The notes under the pieces are model-generated. The model made no database searches and was not told where the DNA came from. It saw nothing but the letters and a program-made list of their open reading frames with translations. This document shows, in pieces, positions 22,861 through 34,920 of a stretch of DNA of 64,000 nucleotides. Origin of the DNA: Plectrocnemia conspersa. Taxonomy: Eukaryota > Arthropoda > Insecta > Trichoptera > Polycentropodidae. The stretch lies in NCBI GenBank assembly GCA_009617715.1, contig VTFK01000026.1:620001-684000 (forward strand), written 5' to 3'. How positions within the stretch are numbered: the first letter of the stretch is position 1; the number at the start of each line of letters is the position of its first letter. A program made the translations under genes and the position numbers.

Positions 22861-23230
22861 TTTGAGTATTTCGATTTTTGTCCACGACTTTCCACGGTCA
22901 TTGTCTTTTTATACCCCTCAAAGGCGGTGTTAAAGTACCTCGATGCGATGTAGTCAATACAGACTTTTAAAAAAAATGTCATGAGCTTCTATGGAAGTTA
23001 AGTAACTTTAGTTTTTTTATCAAACTACTTTGATGGCCGCCGTCAGTATGTGTAATATGCTCGGATTTGTTACAAGAAGCGCGGGTCACTTTACAAGTGT
23101 CGATTCGCATTTTATACGATATTATTGTTCGTAGCTTTTGCAAATATGGTTTCATTGCGACCCTTATTCTTACAGTTACAGCCAGGACGTCAGCACTTGA
23201 AACGCTATTAATATAGAGAATTATTAGGTT
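22861..23230. other. mixed GC-richer block containing a repeat fragment
   Basis: Moderately raised G+C, with AAAGGCGGTG and GATGGCCGCCGTCAG. The right part is a fragment of the family-2 repeat (next entry). Confidence 0.3.
23153..23214. repeat. family-2 repeat, partial copy C
   Basis: CATTGCGACCCTTATTCT, then CAGCCAGGACGTCAGCACTT and GAAACGCT, parallels the start of the repeats at 9045-9100 and 48220-48280 (GCGTCCCTTATTCT, GGCCAGACGTCAGCGCTTCAGAACGCT). Same order and spacing. Similarity ends after about 60 bp. Confidence 0.5.
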
Positions 23231-23860
23231 AAGATTTTCACGCGAACGTTTTCACGCGTTTCTTTTCAATAATTATTATTGGGAATAAATAGGGGAAAAT
23301 GCTAAATCAAGCATTACCATTTCTCTAGAAATTATCAATTTTTCGAAAAATTCTATAAAGCCTTTTTTCATTGACAATTACGTTATATGTAAATGTTTAA
23401 TAACTGCTGCATTTCTTCAAGAATTCTCATTTTTCGAGAAATAAAAAACATCGAAAAATCGATGTCTAACTATGAGGTTAGAAATAAAAGTAAATAAAAA
23501 ACTATTAAAATCAATTCTGATCAATCAACATATCTTAAACTTATAATTGCTTACGAGCGACGAGTAGTGCTAGATTTGTTTAAAAGATCGAAATTAGTTT
23601 GTATAATTATAATCATGATCTATAATCATATTTTATTAATTTAACAATTTCACGGATGAGTATCGTAGTGTTTAATTATAATCAAATACGATTGTGCAAA
23701 TATAGTTTAAAAAAATATCTTATTGCAGAGAAAAAATTATAGACATATAAAATATGTACAAAAACTGCAGTGTGTGAGTTTTGATACACATATGATTAGT
23801 TTTCTAATCCTAAATTTAATATAGTGTTTTAAAATTTAAATGATTTATGTGTTGATGTAG
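23231..23860. other. AT-rich stretch with TTTCGA/TCGAAA palindromes
   Basis: Contains AATTTTTCGAAAAATT (16-bp palindrome near 23337), TTTCTCTAGAAA-like and ACATCGAAAAATCGATGT (near 23449). These resemble loosely spaced GAA/TTC heat-shock half-sites but not a strict element. No gene. Confidence 0.4.
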
Positions 23861-24470
23861 CTTTCAGAAACGTTCCCGGACATCTTTTAAAGATTACATG
23901 CTCCCAGACACATGTGTTTTCAATGTTCGACACGACCATAAGTCTTAAAGCTCCAAAGAGGTCCGCGCGTCAATTTCTCATACCATCCTATCTATACATA
24001 GCGAAGTATGAGCGAAATGTATGACGAATAAAAAACGCATGAATTCCGAATTCCGTCGTTCTGCCAGACCGTCCTCGCTAATAATTGATACACTTTTTAT
24101 CGCACATGTACATATAAATGTATGTATATATATACACATAAACCGGGCAGGGCAATTCACTTAAAAGGTTCACTTTAGTGTCCTTATATAAGCCGGCGTT
24201 TCGATTCAGTCTTGGTGACATTATCAGGAAGCATTATTAATTCAAACTAACCTCGCCTAACAGCGTCTAACCTAACCCCACTAAAACGTTCCAGATGCTA
24301 AGTGAATAAAGACGTGAACCTGGCGGACCTCTGGCTTCGTGGTTATGGTTATACGTGTACACTATTCCTGCATGACTAATTATGACAATGGAGGGGACTT
24401 GATCGTATTTAGCGGTTAGGTAATATATTAAATAAAATATTATTCGCATATAGAGTGAGATAAAATAAAT
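23861..24470. other. GC-richer block
   Basis: Raised G+C with small open frames only (two of 60 codons on the minus strand). Near 24249-24281 it holds AACCTCGCCTAAC and CTAACCTAACCCC, which resemble degenerate insect telomere-type CCTAA words. No domain recognised. Confidence 0.3.
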
Positions 24471-25010
24471 AACGTGACGTTTTTAATTAACATTAAATAT
24501 CCACATAATAATATTATACGTATGTCGTGTGAAAAACATATTTACATTTAATCAACTATCTTTTTCTAACAAACACTAAAAACTCGTGTGAGTTTTTGAA
24601 ATGCAAATTATTAAAAGCTTGCGTTAAATATATAGTGTAAATATTAATCAAAGCACGTTTGTTTGATGTGAAAATATGGTGAATATGAACACTCGCACCT
24701 CTCCGGGTGGAGAATTAAAATTTCGCTCGTGACCCTAAAGCTCTCAATTAAATAGAGATTTCGGGCGCATATCCGCGCATTTGCAGTTTCATCACACAAA
24801 CATATAAAAACACGTTCAGAAGGCATTTTTCATTCGGTTCGACACCGGCTTTTAATTTGTAAGAGAGAAATTTCATTTGCGATGCAAACGGCGTCCGACG
24901 CCACTTGTTCGGCGTCGCTTTTTTAAAATTAATTTTTCCTCACCGCCTTGTTTTGAGCTACCGGATCCGCTTTTCTCACTATCGAAAACTGATAAACGAC
25001 ACTTGAATAT
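24471..25010. other. GC-richer block after a short AT-rich spacer
   Basis: The first 170 bp are AT-rich. From 24640 the G+C rises (CTCTCCGGGTGGAG, GGCGTCCGACGCC, TTCGGCGTCGCTTTT). GGCGTC and GACGCC form a short inverted pair near 24888. No coding frame recognised. Confidence 0.3.
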
Positions 25011-25739
25011 TTTTACTTCTTAGAATATATATTAAAAATATACATTTATTTTATTATTTGTTGTCGCAAAAAAATATTAGACATTTTCCGTAATTTTAAG
25101 AAAAAACATTGCTTATTAAATATATGTTTTTTTTTTTAAAATTATTTAATATAAACTTCGTATAAATTATTCAAAAATTATATAATAAACATAAACTAAC
25201 TGCATTTGTTTTTTTAACTTAACAAAAGCAATGTCATGTTAAGTTAAAAATGTAAACAAAGATCTGAATATAGGAAAATTTTAAGCTTTATTTTTGTCAA
25301 AAAATAGTTGTTATTTTTACGTTACAACATTTAATATTACGTACAAATTTGGTCTATAAATTGATATTTAGATGTATGTTTATATGTGATGTATTTTAAT
25401 AATTGTTCCGTGAAATATCCAAGTCGTCCAGAAGCTCAAGCTTTTGGCGACTCAAAGGGACGGCTTGGCTGAATTAAATTTGACAATCGAAGTGAAAATA
25501 TCAGTTTTTAATGAACTTCGATAGTTTCGTTTTAAAGGTCTAGATTTGTACAGGATCGTCTAAGACGATATAGCATGACTATTTACTGATTATTATATAG
25601 CGGCGTTCCAGCTTATATTTAGTCAGAGAAATTGTAAAAATACTATTTTTTTAACAACAATGAAAATCATTAAATATATATTTATGTGTATGTACGAATT
25701 TTTAACGATAAAGCTAATAAATTAAAATATTATATAAAT
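25011..25739. other. AT-rich non-coding stretch
   Basis: A/T-dominated. A mixed patch at 25400-25620 contains ATCGTCTAAGACGAT (25555-25569), a perfect 7-bp-arm palindrome with one central base. Confidence 0.45.
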
Positions 25740-26450
25740 TTATATAATTAGGAAAAGTACCCCGAAAAGACGCGCACGTGTGAGCTTGCCATTATTCAAA
25801 GCGAAAAGCTCCTTGCGGGAAATAATGAAGTTTTTCCTCATCCGACGTAAAGTTTGAAAGACGGGACCGGTTGAAATAAATAAAAGAGACATGGGCAACA
25901 ATAACACGATTGCATGAATTCCACCTTTCTTTTGAGGCATCACGTAAATTTGTGAAAACTAAATTACACCTCAACGCGCGGCAGACAAGTGGAACTTTGG
26001 AACAAAGTAAGTTAACCGGCGGGGCGCAAATATAAATACACACCCAGACACGCACGTCGAGTAGGAAAAAAGACGCAGAACGGTAGTGGTAGTTGGTCGA
26101 GGGAAGGAAAAAACGCGAGAGACGAGAAAGAAAAAAAAACATGACGTAAATAATAAGAATGTAGCGGGAAGGAAGCATACGCCCAAAGGTAATTCGTTTT
26201 TATATTCGCTTACAAAGTTACAAAGCGCGTCGGGGACAACAAAGTTATCTTGTAATACAATCTCTCGGTGCGTGCTTTGCTCCTTGCAAGCCTACGTCCT
26301 ATAATAAATAAATACAATATGATAGTATTATCAGCGGGCCTTTGTCAATTTGCCCCTGGACGAGAGTGAGCCTAGCGACGCTTTGTCTCTTCGTTAGCCT
26401 CGAATATGCGGCAAAATTAATGGAATGTGTGAAAGGTATGGAAAAGGCAT
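25740..26450. other. GC-richer block with purine tract and CRE-like site
   Basis: A 700-bp block. The longest open frame of the window (25792-26178, minus, 128 codons) lies here. Its translation is pyrimidine-tract driven (FFFLSRLSRFFLP, SFFLLDV) with no recognised domain. A purine-rich tract at 26098-26139 is followed by TGACGTAA (26142-26149), a bZIP/CREB-type core. A donor-like ACAAAGTAAGT lies near 26001. Best read as non-coding, possibly regulatory. Confidence 0.3.
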
Positions 26451-27640
26451 TTTTCATATAATTGAGTGGTTCGTAACAATTGGTTTAGATAAAACATAGC
26501 TACAATTTTATATTGTAATATATATTAAAACATATTTAAAATTTCTATGTAATATTTCAATGCCTTGAAGGTATAAATTAGTTTATTTCGTTTTGAATAA
26601 AAATTACTATATACTGCTACGAAAATAACAAATTTCTTAAATAACAAGGGAGAAAAAAAACTAAAAGTAACACTACAATTAAAAATAATTTAAGTCTACG
26701 TGGATTAACTAATATTTTTATGTCCAAAGAAAGGGAGTGAAAAATATTTTGCAAAGGGCCAAATCGAAACTATTTTTGACTTGAAGAGCCAGAAGGAAAA
26801 ATTTAATTGCGCTTAAAAAACGAAAGGAATGTATTTTTTCTAAATCTATTATGAATTTGGACATCTGTTACAAATTGTATAAAATTCGTGCTTCTAATAA
26901 TAAGCTTTACTAATGAAAATAATATAATTATTTTTTTGGGGATAAGATATCATCAAACTGAGTTTGTCGCACCAACGCAAACAATGTTCAATCCTTGAAG
27001 TCGTCGGTTTTGTATCGCAAAAGAATCAGACGAATATAGATGTTACAATTTCTTTAACTCAATAAATTAAGTCTGTTTGTAGATTAAAAAATATTAAAAT
27101 AATTTACAGTATAGCAGTCGATACCCAAAAGTTTAAAAAGCTACATTAACATTGCTAAAATATGTATTGTTAGTATTATTATAAAATTGTAGTATAATAA
27201 AAAAATAAATATACGATGCACTAATAAGCAATAGAGAAAATATAAAATAAATTTAAAATATAGTTATATAATAATATTATACAATCAACCTTTTGTTGCT
27301 TTTATTTTTATATATTGTTGTACTTGCAAATATGCATGAACAAAAAAAATGGAATGAAAATATTGCAGCATCTTTTCTCTGTAAAGTTGATATATTTTAT
27401 CTCCGTTACTTATTCCAAGCCGCTTGATGCCTTTTTTACTTACTTTAAAAGTATTTTGTATAGCTTACATATCCATATATACTTGCTATATTGAGAGAAT
27501 TTTGATAAACGTGTGCTAAAAAATCAATTATTGATTCTGTCAATATATATAATACATATTTTAATTTACTTTTGCTAATGAAAGTGTCTTTTATATGTTT
27601 TATAATAAATAAATATCATTACATTGCGTTCTCAAAAAAA
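26451..27640. other. AT-rich non-coding stretch
   Basis: A/T-dominated throughout with a weak mixed patch at 26940-27010. No gene or repeat copy recognised. Confidence 0.5.
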
Positions 27641-27900
27641 TAGCTCGCTAGTTAGTTTAAAGCACCAGAGGTCTCAGCGTGGAGCTAACATAACGACAAG
27701 AAACGATGTTAATTTCGAGTTTTCCGACAGGGCTAACGGTACACGCCGTTAGATGTCGTTACAATGCACCGTGTACGAACGCTTTCGAAAAAAAGACACA
27801 AAAGCTATTTTCGACGAAATGTTTTTCGTGTTTTGCCATTATAATAACACTGTTGGCATTGCAGGTGCTTAACAAAGGGTTACAATTTTGGAATTGACGA
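27641..27900. other. small GC-richer block
   Basis: Raised G+C with a 63-codon frame (27706-27897) of no recognised family. It includes GGCTAACGGTACACGCCGTT. Candidate regulatory block by composition only. Confidence 0.2.
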
Positions 27901-28079
27901 ATTAATCAGTCGTAATAAGCTTTAACTATTATTAATAAAATTATAATAATTACAGTTTTATTGTTAATTTTATTATTTTGTAGCAGATTAAAAAAAGTAC
28001 AAAAAAACGCTAAGCATCTTAGTGCATGTTGCATAGTGCTAGTTAAGTCTATATTTGAGTTGAGGAACAACCAAATTTT

Positions 28080-28310
28080 ATTAGCTATGTCAGGATTGAA
28101 AAAAGATTTATTAAAAATTATAATTTATACCAGCACGAAATGGGGTTCGAATCCACATCTACCTTAGTATTTTTTTAGAATTTTTATCAGGTCTGGGGAG
28201 TTAAAATTAGTGATAAATATTTAATTACAATTCCGTTCGATCATCACTGATTAGGTATACCTTGATTTTTCTAATTTAATGGATCAATATCGTTATAAAT
28301 AATTAAAATT
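28080..28310 (+). repeat. SINE-like repeat, family 3, copy 2
   Basis: Has a good Pol III B box at 28144-28154 (GGTTCGAATCC) and an A-box-like TTAGCTATGTCAGG about 60 bp upstream. The T-arm pairs over four bases. From there to 28306 it aligns with 18391-18560, including ACCTTAGTATTTTTTTA, ATTAGTGAT and TTGATTTTTCTAAT. A tRNA-derived SINE is the best reading. The start is uncertain. Confidence 0.55.
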
Positions 28311-28390
28311 GCGCCAAGTCGTATATATTATGCATTATTTTTTTTCTATTAATAAAGTATTTTAGCTCATACAGAATATTTTATATGTTT

Positions 28391-28440
28391 TGAACAATAA
28401 AAATTTTGCTTTACTATAGTAAAGCAAAATTTTTTGTTCA
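28391..28440. repeat. 50-bp near-perfect palindrome without spacer
   Basis: TGAACA...TGTTCA: the left arm 28391-28416 and right arm 28417-28440 are complementary except for a two-base insertion in the left arm. The centre is TTTACTATAGTAAA. It could form a cruciform or be a minimal fold-back repeat. Confidence 0.8.
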
Positions 28441-29039
28441 TGTTTTATCATTAAGTTTCCAACCAACACAAAATATCAGGTGCAGGTTTTAAAATAAAAT
28501 CAGAGTCAAGTGTTCATATCTCATTATTATTTTGATATAACAGTTAAAGTCGTCAATTGTGGTCGACCGCAGAATCATTCCAAATTAATCAAAAATTACA
28601 TATTTTCTTAAAACCCTTTTTATATTTGTATAATATATATCATTTAAAATTGCCCTTTTATATCTGTTTTAATGCTTAAAAGAAATTTAAAAGTTCACTT
28701 TATTAGTAAAAAAAAAATTAGGCAACATTATTGTGTAATTTAAATTTTTTATAATATAATTCGCTAAAATTGGGTCATATATTATCAATAACTGACAATA
28801 ACGACTTCACTAAAATATTAATTTATATTATAAATGAAATATTATTTTAATTACAATTAATACTGTTATTGTGATAAACGTTATTTGTATTATTATATTG
28901 AAATAAAATACATTTCCTGGTTATCAAATTTTGCATTGTTACAAAATTAACATTTTATGGAAAGCAAACGTAGCAAACATATTTGCTCACTAGAATCCAA
29001 TAAAGAAATGCTTCACACCTTAACGATCATTATTTACAA
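28441..29039. other. AT-rich non-coding stretch
   Basis: A/T-dominated, no feature recognised. Confidence 0.5.
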
Positions 29040-29480
29040 TAATTAAAAACGGTCAACAACGTTTGCCAAACAGCTTTTCAGACTTGAGTTGGACCATCGT
29101 TAAATTATATAAGGTCGGAAACTGAACGAGTTAAGCGCTAGTTTTAATTATGAGATTCCATCACAGCCGCTCTTCCAGAGGGGCGCAACCATTTTTTTTG
29201 CTTATTACCAGGAGATGTAAATACATATATTAATAAATTTATATAATAATAGGTTTTATGAAAATATTCGTCTGTACACGGCGTTTCATTAAGAGCACGT
29301 CTGTTTCCCGTTCCAGGGCCGGCCGGGGCCCCGAAGGGTGGGCTCCTGGGGCCCCCCTTCGGTGCGGATTCAAAAGCTCGTGATAATTAATGGCGAAAGT
29401 TTATTTCACGCAGCAGCCTAATATCTGCCGCTGCAGAACGGCCCTTGATACGTTTATTGCATCTTTTCCGTCTGTGCACT
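29040..29480. other. GC-richer block with GGCC-rich hairpin
   Basis: Contains AATTATATAAGG (TATA-like, 29104-29115), a very GC-rich segment at 29313-29365, and ATAATTAATGGCG near 29384. In the GC-rich part CCGAAGGG (29331-29338) pairs with CCCTTCGG (29355-29362), with an inner GGGC/GCCC pair. No coding frame. Candidate regulatory block. Confidence 0.35.
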
Positions 29481-30890
29481 CTCTCGCGTTGACACCGTTA
29501 AATTATGAACGAAATTAAATTGTGCGGGAACGTGCTGAAGAGTTAAACGAAAAAAAAAACACTTGAAAAATCGTAATGTGTCTGTCTGGCAGGCTCGGCT
29601 TTTGGAGAATTCGATAGTGATTCTAAAGTTGTTAGAACTCAGAGGCTTTGTTAGAGATAAGCCAGCCTTTGTTAGCAAATATCGCCTTAGATAAAGTCGG
29701 ATGTTATTGTTCGGCAAAAACATGTTATATTATACATATTATAATAATATTGCTTTTATACTATTTATTTAATTAATTAGGAAAGGTTAATAAATAGCGT
29801 AATTAATTTTTTAAATGTACATAAAAATGTAGAAAATATAATTATTACATTTCTTATAATTTATGTAAAAAGCTTAGTCATATAAATTAGATCTTTTGAT
29901 GTTTAACACTGCTTATTTAAAAATATTATTTGTATGAATATCTTTATAAATATAAATATATGTAAGGTAGTTACTCTTATTAATTTTTTTTTGATAATTT
30001 TTGAACGAAATGATTTTAATAACAAATATGTAAATACTATATAATAATATTAAAAAGCTACGTAAAATATAAAAATAAAAATTATTGATTTAATTTAATA
30101 ATTTCTCTGCATGGAATAAGTACCAGATAAAAAAAGTAGCATTCACAGTACCTTGCTTGGTAAGATGTCCAATAAAAAGCCTGAAAGACCAATTTATATT
30201 TTGTCTTTAGTGGGAAGATTTTTAAAAAGTTTTTTGCACGAAATTATATTTTAAATAAAAATAACAATAAATCATATAAATTAAAGTGTTTTTGAATTTT
30301 AAAAAGGAGTTCAAAATGACATATTACTATGTTAATACATAAGTTGCTGATAATAATATGTAGATGTATCGCGTTGATTCGGTAATAAAAAATACCAATA
30401 GTAAGTAAAGTCATTAAATGAAAACATTAGAGACATTGAAAAGTGGTTAATATTATTAAACTTACAAAATACAAAATTATTAATAAAAATAATTGTTGTT
30501 TTTAAATAAAAAGAACGGTACATTATTTTTAAATCTTTTGATTAAATTAAATTTTTTAATATTATTATATTATTTAAAAAAAAAAAATAATGTACGAGAA
30601 AAAATTGATTAAATTTTGAATATTCTAATGTGCAATCATTTTGTTTTTAGCCAATAATGTGATTGGGAGTAATAGTTAAAACAATATTTTTTAAGCCAAT
30701 AATCTTGTACTGTATTATGTCGTGAAATTCGGTTTCACAAATCTATATAATACTTTAAAAGCGTATAAACAATAATTTTAATATGTTAAAGTTAAAAAAG
30801 CACATTTTGTTTGTACCAATAATATTTTATATTTTTCTCAGAAGAAGAATATCTGAAAAGCTTTAATCGCACTAAGCCATCTTTTTATTT
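29481..30890. other. AT-rich non-coding stretch
   Basis: A/T-dominated. The 89-codon minus frame at 29454-29723 starts in the preceding block's tail and has no recognised domain. The word AGCCAATAAT occurs twice (30650 and 30694), a possible CCAAT-type or chance repeat. Confidence 0.4.
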
Positions 30891-31400
30891 TAATTTTGCA
30901 TCGTATCAAGACGGCAGTTAAAATTTTTAGTACCGTTAAAGCGGCGGCAATTTGCGGAAGGTAGCCGAATTGGAAGTCCAATTTTGTCCAATAAAAGTGT
31001 GGTTATGGACGAACGATAAAACGTCGGGCGTGTTCCGTTTGAGCCCATGGCGCGCCCGCTATAAATAAATAAGAGTTAATACGTTCCGTATGATTTAGTG
31101 TCGGCTAGTACTAGTGCTAGTTTTTGCCGTTTGCCATAGCACCGCCAGCCAGTCAGAATTGTGGTTCTTTGCCTAGACACCGAGGGGAAAAGCTTTCACG
31201 AGCGTGCAACTAAACTTAATTTATTGAAAGAAGAGCGTGCTTTTTGAGACACTGTTAAGTGTGCAGCACCCAGACCTACAATGATTAACGATCTGCGACT
31301 ACGTTAACAATTTTCCGATATATTTTCGCCAAGAACTTTTAAGCGCGGTTGCAACTTACGTGCGCCTGTACCAAGCTAATGCCGTTTGCATGAGTGAATG
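30891..31400 (+). promoter_or_regulatory. promoter-like GC-richer block with TATA box
   Basis: GGCGCGCCCGCTATAAATA places a canonical TATAAATA at 31060-31067 directly downstream of a GC-rich segment. About 30 bp further lies GATTTAGTG (31092-31100), a weak initiator-like match at the expected distance. Sequence stays GC-richer for 300 bp, as a 5' UTR would, and a donor-like TGTAG|GTATAC occurs near 31402. No long coding frame follows. If real, it would be the promoter of a non-coding first exon transcribed rightwards. This is inference from motif spacing. Confidence 0.25.
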
Positions 31401-32090
31401 TAGGTATACTATATACACATTATAAGTAAATATATCGTTATACGTACTTTAACTTGAAACTTAAATAAGTATTTAAAAGTAATAAATAGAATTTAGAATT
31501 AAAAAGTTTAAAATCAAGGTTAACTAGTAATATGAATAGATAAGTACCACTATTTTTTGTACTATTTAAAAAAATGATAAAAAAAAAAAACAAAAATATT
31601 TTAGCTAAAAAAACTTTGCTGTGGGTTAGTTTAAATTGCGCGTTTATTTTGAAATTCACGTAATATTGATGCAATTATAAGCATATATACGCGTTTGTTC
31701 CTCTCGTATTATCTCGTAGTATCTGGTCATATTTTTGGGATTCAGGTGAATGCCTAGTTAGACCTGGTCTGACATGAAAATGAAAAGCGACTGTTTTCTC
31801 TATCGATGCTCCACCTGATGCTTGTTCAGCTGAACTCTTGTTTATTCCAAGTCAGAATAAAAAAGTAATAGATTCTAACTTAACTATTCATACTTACATT
31901 ACTGAATAAGGTAAGTATTCTCCAAAATTGAATGAATATTTCTTTGTTGTGAAACGGTCACGGAAACAATAAATCACTGGATCCACAAGATCCCCGTTGC
32001 AGTATACGACCTTGGACAATGCCCATTAAGCAAATATCGCTTTTAAAGGCGCATACATATTTCAGTGTTCTAAGAAACGATTATATATAT
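31401..32090. other. AT-rich stretch, then mixed sequence
   Basis: AT-rich to 31680, then mixed. A full-consensus donor (AATAAG|GTAAGTATT, intron from 31911) and an acceptor-like TTTTTGGGATTCAG (ending 31745) bracket 165 bp with stops in all frames. No gene recognised. Confidence 0.35.
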
Positions 32091-32382
32091 TGGCTGGATG
32101 ATCGCTGCATGATTGTGATTGGTCAGCAAGCTTCGCAGCTTTGGATATTTAAGCCTGAAATCTGATGAGGAGAGGTTAGTCACAAGCAGTCACTCGCAGA
32201 CTCCTGCAGATATTCGAATGAATGCCCACATTCCGCCGCCAACTTCTCCACCATCGCTCAGAGAATATACTGTCTCTGCACAATATTCAAAACTCTGAGG
32301 ATCGTCCATTAACATCATCATTCCGCCAGCTTCTCCACCACCGCTCGAGAAAACATCGCGCAATTTATCGTATGTCGTAACA
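32091..32382 (+). mobile_element. LTR-like element, copy 2 (possible solo LTR)
   Basis: Begins TGGCTGGATGATCGCTGCATG, ends ATGTCGTAACA, and is the counterpart of 9736-10019. It keeps a segment lost in copy 1 that includes GGATATTTAAGCC near 32143, a TATA-like motif, followed about 30 bp later by TTAGTCACAAGCAGTCAC, an initiator-like region. That order (TG, TATA, start region, CA) fits an insect LTR promoter. Flanks TATAT and TATGT match at four of five bases, too weak in AT-rich DNA to count as a target-site duplication. No retroviral coding sequence is nearby. Confidence 0.5.
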
Positions 32383-34399
32383 TATGTAAATATAATTAGG
32401 TTAATGAGTTTAAACGTAGTCGTAGATCCACAAGTAATGAGCATGGTTTGGGACGGCTTCTTGAGGTGATAATGCTAGAATTGATCGACAAAATTTGCAA
32501 ACTTGCTGAGAACATAGGCATATGACATGGCTCAGTGGTTTTAATTTTGCACGAAAAATTTGATATGAAAAAGATATCGATGAGCGCCGCGTTTGCTCAC
32601 AGTGCAGAATAAACACTACGGCTTAAAAAAGTTGAAAAAACGCTGGGCGAAGTGTATCGAGCTTAATGGAGACTATGGTAAAAAATAAAAAAAAATAAAT
32701 CTAAAATAATGCGTTTTTCTATTGTTTTGTAAGAACTTATTGACCTACTCTCATAGATACAATATTTCTTAGAAGTCGCATTCGTTAATATCGATTTAAT
32801 ATATTCTGTAGCAATATTACGTACTATGCAAAAGTCGAATACTGCGGCTATCTATAAAGTTGTTTTAATAAAAAAGTACTGTTGTTACTAGGAATTCAAA
32901 CTATCGAGATTTCAAATCTTGTTATTCCAAATTTATTAAAACGAAAAAGCTTACATCTAATAAAATTTAATTTTAAGCTTTTAGAATTTATTTTTAAAAA
33001 CACAAAGTACACTTTGAAAAACAAAAAAAAAATTAAGTTAAAACAAATATAGCAGGTATTGGTTTCAGCACACTACTTTAAGATACTAAAGCTTTCAAAT
33101 TTTTTATGTATCTTATTTATTGACTTAAAAATATATATATTTTTATGTAAGATTAAACAATAAATTATATTATTTAATTAGGAGTTTTTTGACTTTAAAT
33201 AAGAGCCACACGTGCTACACTTTATCAAAAAAGTGTGACGTCCAAGAATATTGCAAAATTTTTTTTTTAAATTTTCTAATAATAACACTTAAAATTAAAT
33301 CAGTGTACTTATCTGGTATAGTGGTTAATATTTGTGGGTATTTATTATGTCTGCTCAACTTATCCAGCTATCTAGTGTATACGCCTGTCAAGTTATAACG
33401 AGAGATTATTAAATAAAAAAATTTATTAGCAAATACATTTTATAGATAGATAAATAGATCAATTGGAAATATGGGAAAGTCTATTGCCATGGTTTTGGAT
33501 GCAAAGTCGCGATAGAGCGAACAAGTAAAAACTAATCGTAAATATCTAAATTACTAATTGTATATTGAAATAAACTGGTTTCTTAAAGGACACTCTGAAT
33601 TAATATTATTTAATGCATTAATGATATGTCTAAATGTTTTAAATTAAACCTATCTGGACATACAGTATTAATATATGAGAAAGCGTGAAAAATACAACGT
33701 AATAATTATTCATGAAAATCATAAATGTAATGATTGCAAATATGTTACGGGAGACAATGCTATGAATAATGGTAAATACATTAATAATAAAACTATAAAA
33801 ATAGGTTGAGGAAGTAAACAAATATGAATCGCTTACATAAAGTATTACTTACTTCAATTAAACGAACGTTTTTTTACAGTAAGAATATATTTTTTAAATG
33901 TACCTACATTTTTTTAATAACAATATAGTAAAGATATTTGTTTAATTAGTTATACAAATTATTCAAAATAAACAGAAAAATATTACTAAGATAAAAATAT
34001 TGCCCCGAGACATTCTTGGACTTATTAATAATTAACATTAATGAGTAGTTTCGTACTTATTGTAAGCGGTATAAACTGATACTACCCATTAATAATTTAA
34101 ATTTAATAAATATTTTAATTTAAAAGTATTATTCTAATCTTTATTAACTGCTTAAAATAAATTATTTAATTATTTAAAATCCATCTGATTAATTATTATG
34201 CGTAAGAATAATATTTTAGTATTTTAATAAATTAAATTATATAATAACTAGATTTATTTAATTTGCCACATAATTTATATAGGCTAGTTGGTCTTTTACA
34301 TATTTGCATTTATCTGTATACTTACACAGTAAATTAATATAGGTATGTACTATATAACAATACAATTTAACGAATAGTTGTAATAAAAAATATGTATAC
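32383..34399. other. AT-rich non-coding stretch
   Basis: A mixed patch at 32410-32680 holds a 68-codon minus frame without a recognised domain; the rest is A/T-dominated. A decayed B-box-like word in minus orientation (GTTTGAATTCC) lies near 32890. It is too weak to call an element. Confidence 0.4.
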
Positions 34400-34920
34400 T
34401 CCATGATTTTATTAGAGAAATGTGTTTTCTTTATCGGTCCAGCATATGCGCAAAGTTATGTTGGCTGGGTCGGCTTGACAAAATATAGTAATTGCCTATC
34501 CATAAATTTGGCATGCATTGTAACCTTTAGTATAACATGTCGTGGGCTAAATAATTTATGTTCGCATTACGTAGCAAGCTTTTCTGCGAAGTTCAACCGG
34601 GTAGTTAGGAGAGCTTGAAGCTGATAATTTTTGTTAGTAGCCGGTTTAGTGTCCTTGTTAAGTGCACTCGGCCCTGCCCCAAAGGGGGTTCGATACCCAT
34701 ACCCCCCGCAAAGGAGTTGAGGGTTAATAAATTGGGTGAGAGCCGGGTGGAAGACACTGGGAGCTGAATAAGGAATGAGGCCGGGAGACGTAATGTGTTC
34801 CGAGCGTAAAATAAAATTTTCATACGATTAATGAAATGACTGGCTGGATGTTAACAAGGATGCCACTGCGGCCGTTAAACGACCGATGAGCGTTACAGTT
34901 ATCGGTCCTTTAAAATATTA
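34400..34920. other. GC-richer block containing a tRNA-like element
   Basis: Raised G+C across 520 bp. The central part is a tRNA-like repeat (next entry). Downstream GACCGAT and ATCGGTC (34882-34907) form a 7-bp hairpin. No coding frame recognised. Confidence 0.3.
34635..34760 (+). repeat. tRNA-like/SINE-like element
   Basis: AGCCGGTTTAGTGTCC (A-box-like) is followed about 45 bp later by GGGGGTTCGATACCC, a good B box (GGTTCGATACC at 34687-34697). The T-arm pairs over only three bases and no acceptor stem closes, so this is not a functional tRNA. The trailing GC-rich 80 bp may be the SINE body. No second copy of this type is in the window. Confidence 0.4.

Noticed and set aside
25792..26178. 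Longest open frame of the window (128 codons, minus strand)
   Set aside because: Translation is driven by a purine-rich tract on the opposite strand, shows no recognised domain, and overlaps open frames in other frames and on the other strand. No promoter or splice context supports it.
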